Positions 44,274 through 53,866 of a DNA stretch of 64,000 nucleotides are shown in pieces. The first letter of the stretch is position 1. Each line of letters starts with the position of its first letter. The notes beneath the pieces were generated by a model. It was not told where the DNA came from, did not search any database, and saw nothing but the letters and a program-made list of their open reading frames with translations. The position numbers and the translations under genes were made by a program. The stretch comes from Phycisphaerales bacterium (lineage in GTDB: Bacteria; Planctomycetota; Phycisphaerae; Phycisphaerales; SM1A02), in contig JAQWNP010000001.1 in the NCBI GenBank assembly GCA_029268515.1, forward strand, positions 186,001 to 250,000. Direction: 5' to 3'.

Positions 44274-47023
44274 AATTCCGACTTTCGTATAACCACTTCT
44301 AAACTATCGCCATGAACTGCAATCAGCGGCCCATTACTCGGGTCGAAACGTTTACCATCCGATTCAGCATAAAGTTCCACGATTTCATCACGAGGAAGAC
44401 CAGTGAAAGCGAAGAATCCGGAACCATCAAAGAACGCATCATCACGAACAATACGCTCTCCATCTGGTCCATTATAACTTAGCACTAATCTCAACTCCGA
44501 AAAGGCCCCTTCAATTCGGCCACCAAACACACAAGTCGTCGGCACAGCAGGCCTCAGTGAGCCAGACCGAAGAAACTCAACAGCATCTAAATCAACTTCA
44601 CATGCTGTATCACTCTCTAGAATAAAACTCATCGATGCAATAGGCGAGACAGGCAAAGGTCCACCTGGCACCGATCCACTTCGCCACTTGAGATCCACCA
44701 GCGGAATGACGCGCCGTTCCCATTCCCCAGACTCGCATTGTGATGTGAGATAAGAGGCGTTGACATCTGCCACTGATTGATGAGTGACACTGTCCCCAAA
44801 ATAAAATCGACCGCCATCTTTTGTCTCAATAAGAACCCCACAACGCGTCTGAGATGCCTGCCGCCTGACTGAATATGCAAAGTGCTGGCAACCAGCTGGA
44901 TCGATATCTTGTGGGAACCAGTTGATTCTCCCTGATCCAGGCTTCGATAATTCAACATGAGCATATCCAGAACCTCTTGCTGCATCAGTCTTGTCTGTCA
45001 GCCACTGAACCGCAACACACTCTTCCTGGCTTAACATCAACTCATTGGCAAAAGGCACCTCATCGAGAAGTACATGCGAAACATGCCCCCCAACAATTGT
45101 CACAGATTGACGCAACTCACCATCAGCTGGATTACGCACGAGGTTTTCTATTGGTTTATTATCTAAACAGACCTGTGTTTTGGAATTGTCATCAACGTAA
45201 AAGGTAATTCCATACAGATCTTCTACACTTATTGGCATGGTCTTGCCTGTGTGTTTATTTAGCCACGACTTAATTTGTATCGTGTCGCCACCAATTCGGG
45301 ATACATGTTTTGGAAGCACCTGAGCGATGAGCGAGTATTGATACAATCGAGAGGCTGAAACAAAGCCAAGCCGCTTATTTTCGGGAACCGAACCTGAAAT
45401 ATTCATCACACGATCTTGCAGCGCACTCATGACTGAATCATCGAAGTAAGGCTCCTGTGGGTTTCGCGTATTACCTAAATGGGTATAAAACGGCCACGCC
45501 TGATCAGTCTCTTGGGCTGAACGCTCAAGCAATCTTCGCATTCGCTCTGAAAACGTGTCCGTGCCCATATTATTTTCAAGCTTTTTGTCTAACACTGTGT
45601 CATTGGGCAACTCCGGAGCCATGCGCCTTGCACCAAATAAACGAGTTCTATCTCGACCTTGTGTCAGAGGCGTGATCTCAAATATATGAGCTCGCTCACC
45701 AGGCTCTCCGGACTGACCCGATGGGTTAATAAACTTAATGCCAAATGTACGAACTAAGTAATGAAGAAGATATGCAATGGAATCAGGGTGGTCTCCAAGT
45801 GCTGAAAATTTTAGATCCTCTTTACAGCCACTGATATAGAGCGACGGGAGTGGTGATTGCCCATATCGGGATGACACCGCCTCGTGAATTTCTCTCTCTA
45901 CTCTTGTGTTAACGATGTACTTTGACGCATGGTCTGTAACGAGATTCGTTCCAACATTCCATTCTGTACGAAGTGACTCAAGAAGGACGTGGCTTTTCAA
46001 TGCATCTGTATTAAAAAGATAGAGCGCTTTTACTTCAGTAGCTGGCTTTGCCGCAGAATCACGAACTATTATTCGTTCAATAGAAGAAAGAAATAAATTG
46101 TGCTCGCGACTTCGATCAAGTGGAACATCAAAATAGGCCACTTTCCAGCGAGAGCGGCCTATTTTATACTGCTCTCTTTGCTTGCTATTTGAACGTTGAT
46201 AGGCCAGCTCTGTTCCATCTGGCCTGACAACAACCAGTGTGGCACTATCGGATAGCTCAAGACCTTTTGTACAGACAGCAACTGTACACACTGGCACCCG
46301 AAATGACTTGAACTCTAACTGTCCAAACCGCGATCTTTCTAACTCTGCTGGAACCGCAATACACCACTCGCCTACACCGGGCGATGACACATCGTTCAAC
46401 ACCATTACACGTGCACCAAAGGCTGATAGCGAATGAAAATGATCGAGGTTACCCCGATGAAATTCACGAACTAACTCAATAAAACCGACTTTGCGATCGT
46501 CATCGGCGTGCGGGTACGAATGAGAAATAGGCGCACACCCATCACAATCGAAAAATGCCAGCGGCTCTGTTCGCACGCGTCGCGAAGCACGCTGATGTAA
46601 TCGAAACGAGTCTCCAAAATCAAGGCCATGCCGACGAATGAGCTGAGTGTGATACGCATTTACATCAAATGGTTTTGCCGCATCCAAATCACTAACTAAA
46701 CCAACAATGTTGGCGGCAGGATATGGGAGCAATCGCATGCCCGCGCTTTCTAAAGCAGCGAGACATTGCTTTTTCTTCTTTTGAGACAATACATTACGAA
46801 GGGACCACGGACAAGCATCGAGGCCTCGAAAGAGCCCCCAAGATCCAATGACTGGATGGCGAAGAAGGTAACGCATGCGATTAATGCGGTCATGACCTAT
46901 GGCCTGTAAGAGGCTTCGAAAAAGCCCCCAAGATCCAATGATTGGATGGCGTAGAAAATACCGCATTCGATTAACGCGGTCATAACCTATCGTCCGCCCA
47001 ACGAAATGCTTTAACCACTGCAT
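44270..47023 (-). CDS. Large protein of a paired family (917 aa) with N-terminal duplication, unknown function
   Basis: Not recognised as a named family. Residues 12-71 contain two copies of a 30-residue unit with NRMRYFLRHPIIGSWGLFR. The next 150 residues resemble the NodB-like start of the 746-residue protein: PYPAANIVGLVSDLDAAK (D112, D114), LDFGDSFRLH and GNLDHFHSLSAFG. The core shares INPSGQSGEP, FYTHLGN, LQDRVMNISGSVPENKR and IKSWLNKHTGK with that protein. The C-terminal 250 residues look beta-rich (carbohydrate-binding or Ig-like) with a final segment FFAFTGLPRDEIVELYAE like carboxypeptidase regulatory domains. Location unknown; no clear signal. Confidence 0.6.
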   Translation of the reverse strand: MQWLKHFVGRTIGYDRVNRMRYFLRHPIIGSWGLFRSLLQAIGHDRINRMRYLLRHPVIGSWGLFRGLDACPWSLRNVLSQKKKKQCLAALESAGMRLLPYPAANIVGLVSDLDAAKPFDVNAYHTQLIRRHGLDFGDSFRLHQRASRRVRTEPLAFFDCDGCAPISHSYPHADDDRKVGFIELVREFHRGNLDHFHSLSAFGARVMVLNDVSSPGVGEWCIAVPAELERSRFGQLEFKSFRVPVCTVAVCTKGLELSDSATLVVVRPDGTELAYQRSNSKQREQYKIGRSRWKVAYFDVPLDRSREHNLFLSSIERIIVRDSAAKPATEVKALYLFNTDALKSHVLLESLRTEWNVGTNLVTDHASKYIVNTRVEREIHEAVSSRYGQSPLPSLYISGCKEDLKFSALGDHPDSIAYLLHYLVRTFGIKFINPSGQSGEPGERAHIFEITPLTQGRDRTRLFGARRMAPELPNDTVLDKKLENNMGTDTFSERMRRLLERSAQETDQAWPFYTHLGNTRNPQEPYFDDSVMSALQDRVMNISGSVPENKRLGFVSASRLYQYSLIAQVLPKHVSRIGGDTIQIKSWLNKHTGKTMPISVEDLYGITFYVDDNSKTQVCLDNKPIENLVRNPADGELRQSVTIVGGHVSHVLLDEVPFANELMLSQEECVAVQWLTDKTDAARGSGYAHVELSKPGSGRINWFPQDIDPAGCQHFAYSVRRQASQTRCGVLIETKDGGRFYFGDSVTHQSVADVNASYLTSQCESGEWERRVIPLVDLKWRSGSVPGGPLPVSPIASMSFILESDTACEVDLDAVEFLRSGSLRPAVPTTCVFGGRIEGAFSELRLVLSYNGPDGERIVRDDAFFDGSGFFAFTGLPRDEIVELYAESDGKRFDPSNGPLIAVHGDSLEVVIRKSEL
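46821..46990 (-). repeat. 90-bp direct repeat coding for a duplicated 30-residue unit
   Basis: Copies at about 46821-46900 and 46911-46990 have a 90-base period. They encode IGYDRVNRMRYFLRHPIIG and IGHDRINRMRYLLRHPVIG, so third positions and a few residues have diverged. The duplication keeps frame at the start of the 917-residue protein. The basic and aromatic unit may bind membrane or nucleic acid or act as a docking segment. Confidence 0.9.
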
Positions 47024-47080
47024 TGATCTAAACCATTCCTAAAATGACTCATAGCGACTAATGAGAGCGGCACGAAAACG

Positions 47081-48940
47081 CTAGAGATCATCATCATCAT
47101 CATCGCCAAGCAACTGCAAACTACTCGCCTCTAATTTCATCTCTTTTCGCTTAGCCGTACGCTCCTTCTTCATCGAATCCCACCAATGGTGGTCACCCAT
47201 ACCCAAGACATCACCATTGATGGCCCAGATAACTTGCTCTGCAGCAACCTCCTCTCCATGAGGATTAGATGATGACACGAACAAAACAATTTTTTGATCC
47301 AGAATAGCAATCAGCTTGTCAGCATACGCTGCGTCAATATCTTCAAAAATATCCCACTCAACCAACGCTACCGATCCAGGCGTGTTACTCAAGCCAAGGA
47401 CATAGACAGCCACTTTTAGATTGGGCGACAGTGTTGCCCAAACACTCTGAGTTAATACCGTGTCACGGCCTTGCGGAAGACCTTCAATCTCGTTCTTTAA
47501 ATCTGCGTTAGTAATGAACTCTTCAACTTCTTTTGTCACTTGGTCTGAAGGCGTCTTACTACCAGTCAAGATACCTTGAAGTGGCAAAATTGGGCATGCC
47601 TGACCACTAAAGATAAAGCTGCCTGTATACCAAACAAGTGGATCCACTTCTGTCGCTGCAACGAGTGACTCTGTGACCAATCCCAATGAAAGACGGGCAG
47701 GTGATATGTTGATTGAGAACAGCGTTGGTTTCCCAGGTCGCAAGGTGAGACAATCAACACCTCCATACTTTTTGGAACCCGGCAGCTTCATATCGATACT
47801 GCTCACCTCAGTAGAAGTGTATTGCTTGCCACTGAGCTGAACTAACGGAAAGTAAATGCTGCGATAAAAACGAATACGAGGATAAGAATCCGTCATACTT
47901 GCCACGACGGCAGCGAGGCTTGTGAATGATCGACCCAACTGAGCCAAGGCCAGAATGTAAATGAGTATGGAACCCCATGAATCGGTAGATTCAATCGCTG
48001 CAGAGCCCAGGATAATGAGAATCACAACAATCATTAGAGGGCGAAGTAATGATGTCACCAAAGCCGAACGCTGAGATGTGAGCTGACGCCTGTCATAATA
48101 ATCCCAGTATTCCTTAATGCGCTGATCTGTATAGTAACTCTCGGCAATTTCATTTTTCCTTAGATCTGGGGTTACACCCCACTCTTCACCGATTGCGATG
48201 TGCTGCTTGATAGCTCCAGCGATGCCTTCACGGGCCCGCCCGTAATACTCTGTTGATGCTTGCTGTGCACGACCACCTAAAAAGTAGAGCACTGGAGCGC
48301 TTACAAGGAATAACGGCAATACGTAGATCGTCGCTCTGACATCTAGGAAAAAAAGAATTCCGATATAGGCGAACGCATAAAAGATCAACTGGACCGATCC
48401 CATCATCGACTCGGCGGCTTTTGCCATCAAACGAGGATCGCCTTTAATGGTTCGGCCTAGATACTTCTTGTTGAATGTAGTCTGGCCAGGTATCGGATGC
48501 CATCCTGCTATCAGCTGGAGCATTCTTGAACCGGCCCGGTATTGATACGACCGGGCGATAGCCCTCGATTGAACGGCACAGAAATAGGCAGTAATCGCAC
48601 TGAAGATCTGTAGAACCAGAACAATGATTGCCACAACCCAAAGTGAACTAAGCTCCGCACCAAGGTTCCAGCCAACCCCAGGAACGATCCAGGCCTCACC
48701 AACCTCTAATTTCTGAATGTAAATCGACAGCAATACCAGTGTGCTCGACACCGCAATCGCGCCAAGAAAACTTAAGACGCCAACCATAGTAACGCGGTAC
48801 ATTTTGCCTAAGAATGCGTCTTTACTGAGCCATATATAGGCCTCAATAAAACGGCTAATCCGACCCATGACGTGCGACCACCAGGCTGAACCTGAAGGAG
48901 ATTCACTTGCGTGGTGCTGGGCTGTATTTGCAGTGGACAT
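47081..48940 (-). CDS. ABC-exporter-like protein with degenerate nucleotide-binding domain
   Basis: About 619 residues from the ATG at 48940 (AAGGT ahead); an ATG at 48961 is also possible. Numbering here is from the upstream ATG. Residues 55-360 have six helices and coupling segments as in type I ABC exporters. Residues 390-595 align in order with an ABC ATPase, including EGLPQGRDTV before the signature, but the Walker A region (414-432) has no GxxxxGKS/T, the signature reads LSPNL, Walker B reads VALVEWDIF and the H-loop reads SSSNP. ATP hydrolysis is therefore improbable. The C-terminus ends in seven acidic/Leu residues (GDDDDDDL). It sits in the glycan operon after asnB. Confidence 0.82.
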   Translation of the reverse strand: MSTANTAQHHASESPSGSAWWSHVMGRISRFIEAYIWLSKDAFLGKMYRVTMVGVLSFLGAIAVSSTLVLLSIYIQKLEVGEAWIVPGVGWNLGAELSSLWVVAIIVLVLQIFSAITAYFCAVQSRAIARSYQYRAGSRMLQLIAGWHPIPGQTTFNKKYLGRTIKGDPRLMAKAAESMMGSVQLIFYAFAYIGILFFLDVRATIYVLPLFLVSAPVLYFLGGRAQQASTEYYGRAREGIAGAIKQHIAIGEEWGVTPDLRKNEIAESYYTDQRIKEYWDYYDRRQLTSQRSALVTSLLRPLMIVVILIILGSAAIESTDSWGSILIYILALAQLGRSFTSLAAVVASMTDSYPRIRFYRSIYFPLVQLSGKQYTSTEVSSIDMKLPGSKKYGGVDCLTLRPGKPTLFSINISPARLSLGLVTESLVAATEVDPLVWYTGSFIFSGQACPILPLQGILTGSKTPSDQVTKEVEEFITNADLKNEIEGLPQGRDTVLTQSVWATLSPNLKVAVYVLGLSNTPGSVALVEWDIFEDIDAAYADKLIAILDQKIVLFVSSSNPHGEEVAAEQVIWAINGDVLGMGDHHWWDSMKKERTAKRKEMKLEASSLQLLGDDDDDDL

Positions 48941-49076
48941 GGTTACCTTGCGGCCCTTCATATTTTTGATGATTCACTCGCCCATTTCAGCAACAAGTCA
49001 AAGCCGGGTTCGACTACTACAACTAAACAATATCAGCTTCACACATTGTCTGGGTAACTACAATGTCTAGACCGCA

Positions 49077-51125
49077 TCAGACCTGCAAACTATCGACTCG
49101 AGTCTGACTCATCTCTACGATATCATTCGCTTCAGTATCTACAAAGTGTCGCTGAATCCACTCTATGCTAACCAAAGACCAAATCAGTAGGCGATGATTT
49201 CTCTTGCCATCAAAGTGTTCGTTTAAGCATGAGCGAACAAAATCTTGATCAAACCAGGGACGTTCCAGCGTACGTTGATCAAAGAGGATGGACTTAATGT
49301 AGTCCATAGATGGGCCTCGATACCAATTTTCATCTGGCGGAGAAAACCCTTGCTTACGCTGATAAAGAAACTCACTTGGCAGGAACTTTTCCATTGCCCT
49401 ACGAAGAACATACTTACCCTCTGATGAATCCATGAATTCACCGCTACGACTAGATTCTTCGAGTTCCGCCAAACGCAACTTTTGAGATGGACGAAGTCGC
49501 CAAGCGAGCGTGTTGAGCGCATTGTCGAGAAATGGCACCCGCGTCTCTAAACTATGTGCCATTGAGATATGATCATCGGTAATCAAGAGTCCGTGCAAAA
49601 ACGTCTTAAACTCAAAGTACAGTGCTCGGTGTAGCAAGTTTTCTGAATGACTGGCTTCTTGATCCCAAGCTGGCGCGCTCGCCATAACTTCGTCGAAACT
49701 ATGGCGAGGATCGCCCAAATGCCTTTGAAGATCAGATGAAAACAGACGCGACAACTCCGCTTGTGGCAAGAGTCGATGCCATGAGTCAAACACCGAATTA
49801 TCGAAGTCATCTATTGAACCACCACCAAATGCGGCGCGGTAACGCCATGGATAACCAGCGAATAATTCGTCTCCACCAGTCCCAGCAAGGCACACCTTTA
49901 CGAATTTACTTGCCAATTTTGCAACATACCAATTCTGATGACACATCCCAACACGTGGATCGTCCATATGCCATGTAATTTTATCCATGGCTGCAGGCAT
50001 ATCGCCTGCATGAAGAACAACGTCATAGTGCTCAGTTTGCAAAAGATATGACAAGCGCTCTGCCAACCGTCGCTCATCAAAGCCCTGCTCAATTCCATCG
50101 ACATTTGTCAAATCAAATCCGCCGGTGAAGGTGTGCAATCGACTGATCGATGTTCCCGCGACAGCCACAATGGAACCAGAGTCCATACCTCCTGATAAAT
50201 AGGACCCCACAGGCACATCACTAATTAATTGTCTTTGTACCGCACCACGGAAGCCCATAGAAACATCATTCACGACGGACTCTTGCCCCTGCGATTCTTT
50301 TCCAAATGCGGCAACTGCATCAATGTACTTTCTGGGCTCTCCTACAACACCATTACGAGGATCAACCCGAAGATGCTCACCAGGCATCAATAACTGGACG
50401 TTCTCCCAAATCGTCTGCCGCTTGTACACATTTTGAAATGTCATGTATTCAACAAGTGACGAAGCATTCAATGCAGGTTTCACAATACCACTTGCGAAAA
50501 TGGCCTTGATCTCACTCGCAAAGAGAAAGAATCCGTCTGAGATTGCGTAATAAACTGGTTTCACACCAAAACGATCGCGAACCAGATCAAGTCGATGCTC
50601 AACTGAGTCATATATTCCAAACGCAAACATGCCGTCAAGTTGCTCGAGACAAGGTGGGCCACACTCGTTCCAGAGCTGCAAGATGACCTCTGTATCGGTT
50701 CCCGTGCGGAATCGATGGTCACGCTGCTCAAGCTCATCACGAATTGCCTGAAAGTTGTACGCCTCTCCGTTATGCACAATCCAGTGACGGCGATCGGGTG
50801 TCGCCATTGGCTGATGCCCGTAGGCGCTGAGGTCAAGAATAGAAAGACGCCGATGACCAAGTGCTACCTGAAAATCACTTTCAGCCATTTCCCTACGCGA
50901 GTAAGAGCCACCAAAGACTGGAAGGTGCTCATTGAGGTGGGCAAATTTCTCATCTGTATAGGCCGTCGAAGTTGCACCGCGATGTTTGGTACCACGCCCT
51001 GGATCAAAAAACGCATAGCCCGCATCATCCGGGCCTCGGTGCGCAATGGTGTCACACATCCGTTTGATCCATACAGGATCAACGGGGCGGCCTGTCAAAC
51101 TAACGATACCGGCGATACCACACAT
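49077..51125 (-). CDS. asnB: AsnB-type glutamine-hydrolysing amidotransferase
   Basis: A 682-residue asparagine synthetase-type protein. Cys2 (MCGIAG) is the glutaminase nucleophile, with AHRGPDDAGY, LGHRRLSILD and VHNGEAYNF completing the N-terminal domain. An insertion of about 40 residues separates the first two blocks (residues 45-85). The synthetase part has SYLSGGMDSGSIVA, the ATP-pyrophosphate loop, and GTGGDELFAGYPWRYRA. In glycan loci such enzymes often amidate uronic acids rather than make asparagine. It begins three bases after the epimerase gene. Whether it makes asparagine or modifies a glycan is undecided; the context favours the latter. Confidence 0.9.
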   Translation of the reverse strand: MCGIAGIVSLTGRPVDPVWIKRMCDTIAHRGPDDAGYAFFDPGRGTKHRGATSTAYTDEKFAHLNEHLPVFGGSYSRREMAESDFQVALGHRRLSILDLSAYGHQPMATPDRRHWIVHNGEAYNFQAIRDELEQRDHRFRTGTDTEVILQLWNECGPPCLEQLDGMFAFGIYDSVEHRLDLVRDRFGVKPVYYAISDGFFLFASEIKAIFASGIVKPALNASSLVEYMTFQNVYKRQTIWENVQLLMPGEHLRVDPRNGVVGEPRKYIDAVAAFGKESQGQESVVNDVSMGFRGAVQRQLISDVPVGSYLSGGMDSGSIVAVAGTSISRLHTFTGGFDLTNVDGIEQGFDERRLAERLSYLLQTEHYDVVLHAGDMPAAMDKITWHMDDPRVGMCHQNWYVAKLASKFVKVCLAGTGGDELFAGYPWRYRAAFGGGSIDDFDNSVFDSWHRLLPQAELSRLFSSDLQRHLGDPRHSFDEVMASAPAWDQEASHSENLLHRALYFEFKTFLHGLLITDDHISMAHSLETRVPFLDNALNTLAWRLRPSQKLRLAELEESSRSGEFMDSSEGKYVLRRAMEKFLPSEFLYQRKQGFSPPDENWYRGPSMDYIKSILFDQRTLERPWFDQDFVRSCLNEHFDGKRNHRLLIWSLVSIEWIQRHFVDTEANDIVEMSQTRVDSLQV

Positions 51126-51128
51126 GCG

Positions 51129-52133
51129 TCAGGATGCCAGCACACCGCCAACGGCAGCCTGCTTCCCACGAAGATCCCCTTCATGACTGCGCCGCCATTC
51201 AATAAGGCTCTGCATGCCATGGTCCAAATCAATGGTCCAATTGAATCCAAGATCCTTGGAAGCCTTCTTGGGACAACCAATTCTGTTTTGCACGAACGTG
51301 AGTCCGGCATCTTCATATTGAATAGATAGATTGCTTTCTGTCAGCGACAGAAGCAATTCAGTAAGGTCTTTGATTGTGGTACCGATTCCACGACCCACGT
51401 TGTAGCATTCTCCAGAAGCATCTGCTTGCATGCCAAGCACATTGGAGCGAGCCACATCCGTGACGTGAATAAAGTCGTATTGCTGCGATCCATCACCGAA
51501 TACGATTGGACTTTGCCCATTCTCAATTCGATCAAGAATCTTGTGCATCACTGCAATATAAGCGCCCTTGTAATCCTGCCGTGGACCATAGACATTCATA
51601 TAACGCAAGCCAATCCAATCAAGGTTGTAGCGAGCACCAAGACTTTTGAAGAAGTGTTCACCAGCTATCTTTGAAGCGCCATAGAAGGTGAAGTTGTTGT
51701 ACGCATGCTCCTCAGTCATTGGTGTCTCAATCGCATCCCCATAAACCGAGGCAGATGATGAGTACACCACGCGTTCGACACCTGTTTCGATGGCAGCCAT
51801 CGCCACATTAAAGGTGCCTCGAACATTCACATCGAAGGCTGTATCGGGGTATTCATGACATTGCAGAATCCAGAGAGCCGCAAGGTGAAACACACCATGA
51901 CAACCTTCCATGGCCTTGCAGAGAATATCACGCTGAAGAATGTCTCCACCGTGAGGAAAGATGGAAACCCGTGGATCTTTTAGAGCCTCACGCAGGTTAT
52001 CAAGAGAGCCCCTAAAAAAATTATCATAAATGACAATCTCACCAACATCCGTCGCCAGAAGCTCATCTACGACATGACTTCCAATGAGGCCTGCACCACC
52101 AATAACGAGTACTTTTTTCCCACTCAATTCCAC
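51129..52133 (-). CDS. NAD-dependent nucleotide-sugar epimerase (extended SDR)
   Basis: A 334-residue UDP-sugar epimerase-type protein. GGAGLIGSHVVDELL at residue 12 binds NAD, YSSSASVYGD is the Ser segment, FYGASKIAGE the catalytic Tyr-x-x-x-Lys, and RYMNVYGPRQDYKGAY the sugar-binding block. The GTG start at 52133 is supported by AAGGAAG seven bases ahead. It is the first gene of the leftward glycan operon. Specificity (4-epimerase, 4,6-dehydratase or decarboxylase type) was not resolved; the galE gene at the right edge is a separate enzyme. Confidence 0.9.
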   Translation of the reverse strand: MELSGKKVLVIGGAGLIGSHVVDELLATDVGEIVIYDNFFRGSLDNLREALKDPRVSIFPHGGDILQRDILCKAMEGCHGVFHLAALWILQCHEYPDTAFDVNVRGTFNVAMAAIETGVERVVYSSSASVYGDAIETPMTEEHAYNNFTFYGASKIAGEHFFKSLGARYNLDWIGLRYMNVYGPRQDYKGAYIAVMHKILDRIENGQSPIVFGDGSQQYDFIHVTDVARSNVLGMQADASGECYNVGRGIGTTIKDLTELLLSLTESNLSIQYEDAGLTFVQNRIGCPKKASKDLGFNWTIDLDHGMQSLIEWRRSHEGDLRGKQAAVGGVLAS

Positions 52134-52648
52134 GATTGACTTCCTTGCAGTTATAGGTGTATTGGCCCCAGAAACACGCCCTTGAAGGGATAGGAAGCAA
52201 GCCTAAAGCCGCCATCAGGTCTCGTCAATCAAGAGCTCTTCTTCAGACTGATGATCGAGTTGCAATATAGACCCCCAAACCACTACAGAACCCTCAAAAG
52301 TGCATTCATCGAATACCGCATTTTTACTGCGAAAACTAGATATTTTTGATCTTGGTTGAAGAAGGAATGATTTTGACTGTTGAGGTGTCGCCAAATCATA
52401 TCTGCCCAAATGAGCTTTGGTTTCACCGAAGGACGAACCCTGAAACCATGACTTCTTGCCACATCTGGCTTGGGCGCATTGCTTACCGCAAGATCAACCA
52501 GCACCAAGCGCTCTTTGGCATGGCCCAGTGAGATACATCACTTCCTGGCTGCATGGGTACATCGTAAACTGACTCCTGAAACTCCTACAGATAGGATGTG
52601 CCCTTCTTGCACTCTGGTCGTTTATTGATTTGGTTAAAGGGATGAAGT
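52134..52648. other. 515-bp divergent intergenic region
   Basis: This stretch separates the head of the leftward glycan operon from lhgO and should hold both promoters. I see no convincing protein gene: the frames of 61-74 codons on both strands overlap one another and lack ribosome sites. No strong hairpin or repeat was found; AAGAGCTCTT near 52240 is a short palindrome. Confidence 0.5.
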
Positions 52649-53866
52649 GTGGCTGATTTACAAGATACTCAGACAGTCATCATTGGGGCTGGAATTGTCG
52701 GCTTGGCGACCGCGAAGGCTTTGATCGACCGCGGAGATGTTGCCCCTATTCTCTTAGAGGCCGAGCCCGAGATTGCATCCCATCAAACTGGACATAACAG
52801 TGGCGTGATTCACTCTGGGCTCTACTACAAACCTGGCTCACTCAAAGCCACGCTCTGCACATCGGGGCGCGATGCAATGTATGAGTTCTGCAACAATCAC
52901 AACATCCATGTGAAGACGTCTGGCAAGATTGTGGTTGCAACCCAAGAACACGAGTTACCACAACTCGAAGCACTGCGGCAGCGTGGCACCGAAAACGGCA
53001 TCCAGGACTTAGAAATCCTCACACAAGAGCAACTCCGCGTGCATGAGCCCCACATCACGGCAATTGCAGGCATGTTCGTCAAAGAAGCAGGCATCACGGA
53101 CTACGGCCAAGTTGCGAAAGCAATGCGCAAAGAAATCGAAGACGCCGGTGGCCAAATCCATACCGGCGTCATGGCTAAGCGTTGTCAAAATCAAGGCGAC
53201 AATGTTGTTGTAGATACGACCACTGGCAAGTTCACTGCGCAGCATGTTGTTAATTGCGGCGGACTACACTGTGATCAAGTCGCTCGTGCCAGTGGACGTG
53301 CGCGTGACGTGCGCATTGTTCCTTTTAGAGGTGAGTACACACTACTTTCTGAAAGAGCTGCCAAACTTGTTCGCGGCCTCATCTACCCTGTGCCCGATCC
53401 AAGGTTCCCTTTTTTAGGTGTACACTTAACCCGTACTGTTCATGACACAGTAAAAGCTGGCCCAAACGCCATTCTCGCTTTTTCTCGTCATGGCTACAAA
53501 ATGCGTAACATCAACATTCGAGATCTACTAGGCATTGCCGCTTATACCGGTTCATGGCGTATGGCTGCACGGTATTGGCGTACAGGCGTCAGTGAGTTTC
53601 GCCGCTCTTTGTTTAAGAAGATTATGCTGAGATCGATCCAGCAACTTATTCCTCAGATTGAGTCGAGTGATTTGTTGCCAGGCCCTGCCGGAGTTCGCGC
53701 CCAGGCGGTTGACCGAGCGGGACGTCTACTTGATGACTTTTGTATTGAGCGCCATGGAAATGTGGTGCATGTACTCAACGCCCCCTCGCCAGCAGCAACC
53801 GCCTCTATCACAATTGGCCGATCTATTGCAGATCAACTGGCAATCACACCCACATCGTCTGGCTAA
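52649..53866 (+). CDS. lhgO: L-2-hydroxyglutarate oxidase LhgO-type FAD enzyme
   Basis: A 405-residue FAD-dependent oxidoreductase. VIIGAGIVGLATAKAL near residue 10 is the dinucleotide-binding motif, and HQTGHNSGVIHSGLYYKPGS is diagnostic of the LhgO/L2HGDH family. PFRGEYTLL and the C-terminal GPAGVRAQAVDRAG block also match. It oxidises L-2-hydroxyglutarate to 2-oxoglutarate at the membrane face. The GTG start is supported by AAAGGGA eight bases ahead. Its stop overlaps the convergent receiver-like gene by four bases. Confidence 0.94.
   Translation: MADLQDTQTVIIGAGIVGLATAKALIDRGDVAPILLEAEPEIASHQTGHNSGVIHSGLYYKPGSLKATLCTSGRDAMYEFCNNHNIHVKTSGKIVVATQEHELPQLEALRQRGTENGIQDLEILTQEQLRVHEPHITAIAGMFVKEAGITDYGQVAKAMRKEIEDAGGQIHTGVMAKRCQNQGDNVVVDTTTGKFTAQHVVNCGGLHCDQVARASGRARDVRIVPFRGEYTLLSERAAKLVRGLIYPVPDPRFPFLGVHLTRTVHDTVKAGPNAILAFSRHGYKMRNINIRDLLGIAAYTGSWRMAARYWRTGVSEFRRSLFKKIMLRSIQQLIPQIESSDLLPGPAGVRAQAVDRAGRLLDDFCIERHGNVVHVLNAPSPAATASITIGRSIADQLAITPTSSG

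Noticed and set aside
52215-52531. Small overlapping frames on both strands in the lhgO divergent region
   Set aside because: They overlap one another, have no ribosome sites and no recognisable product.
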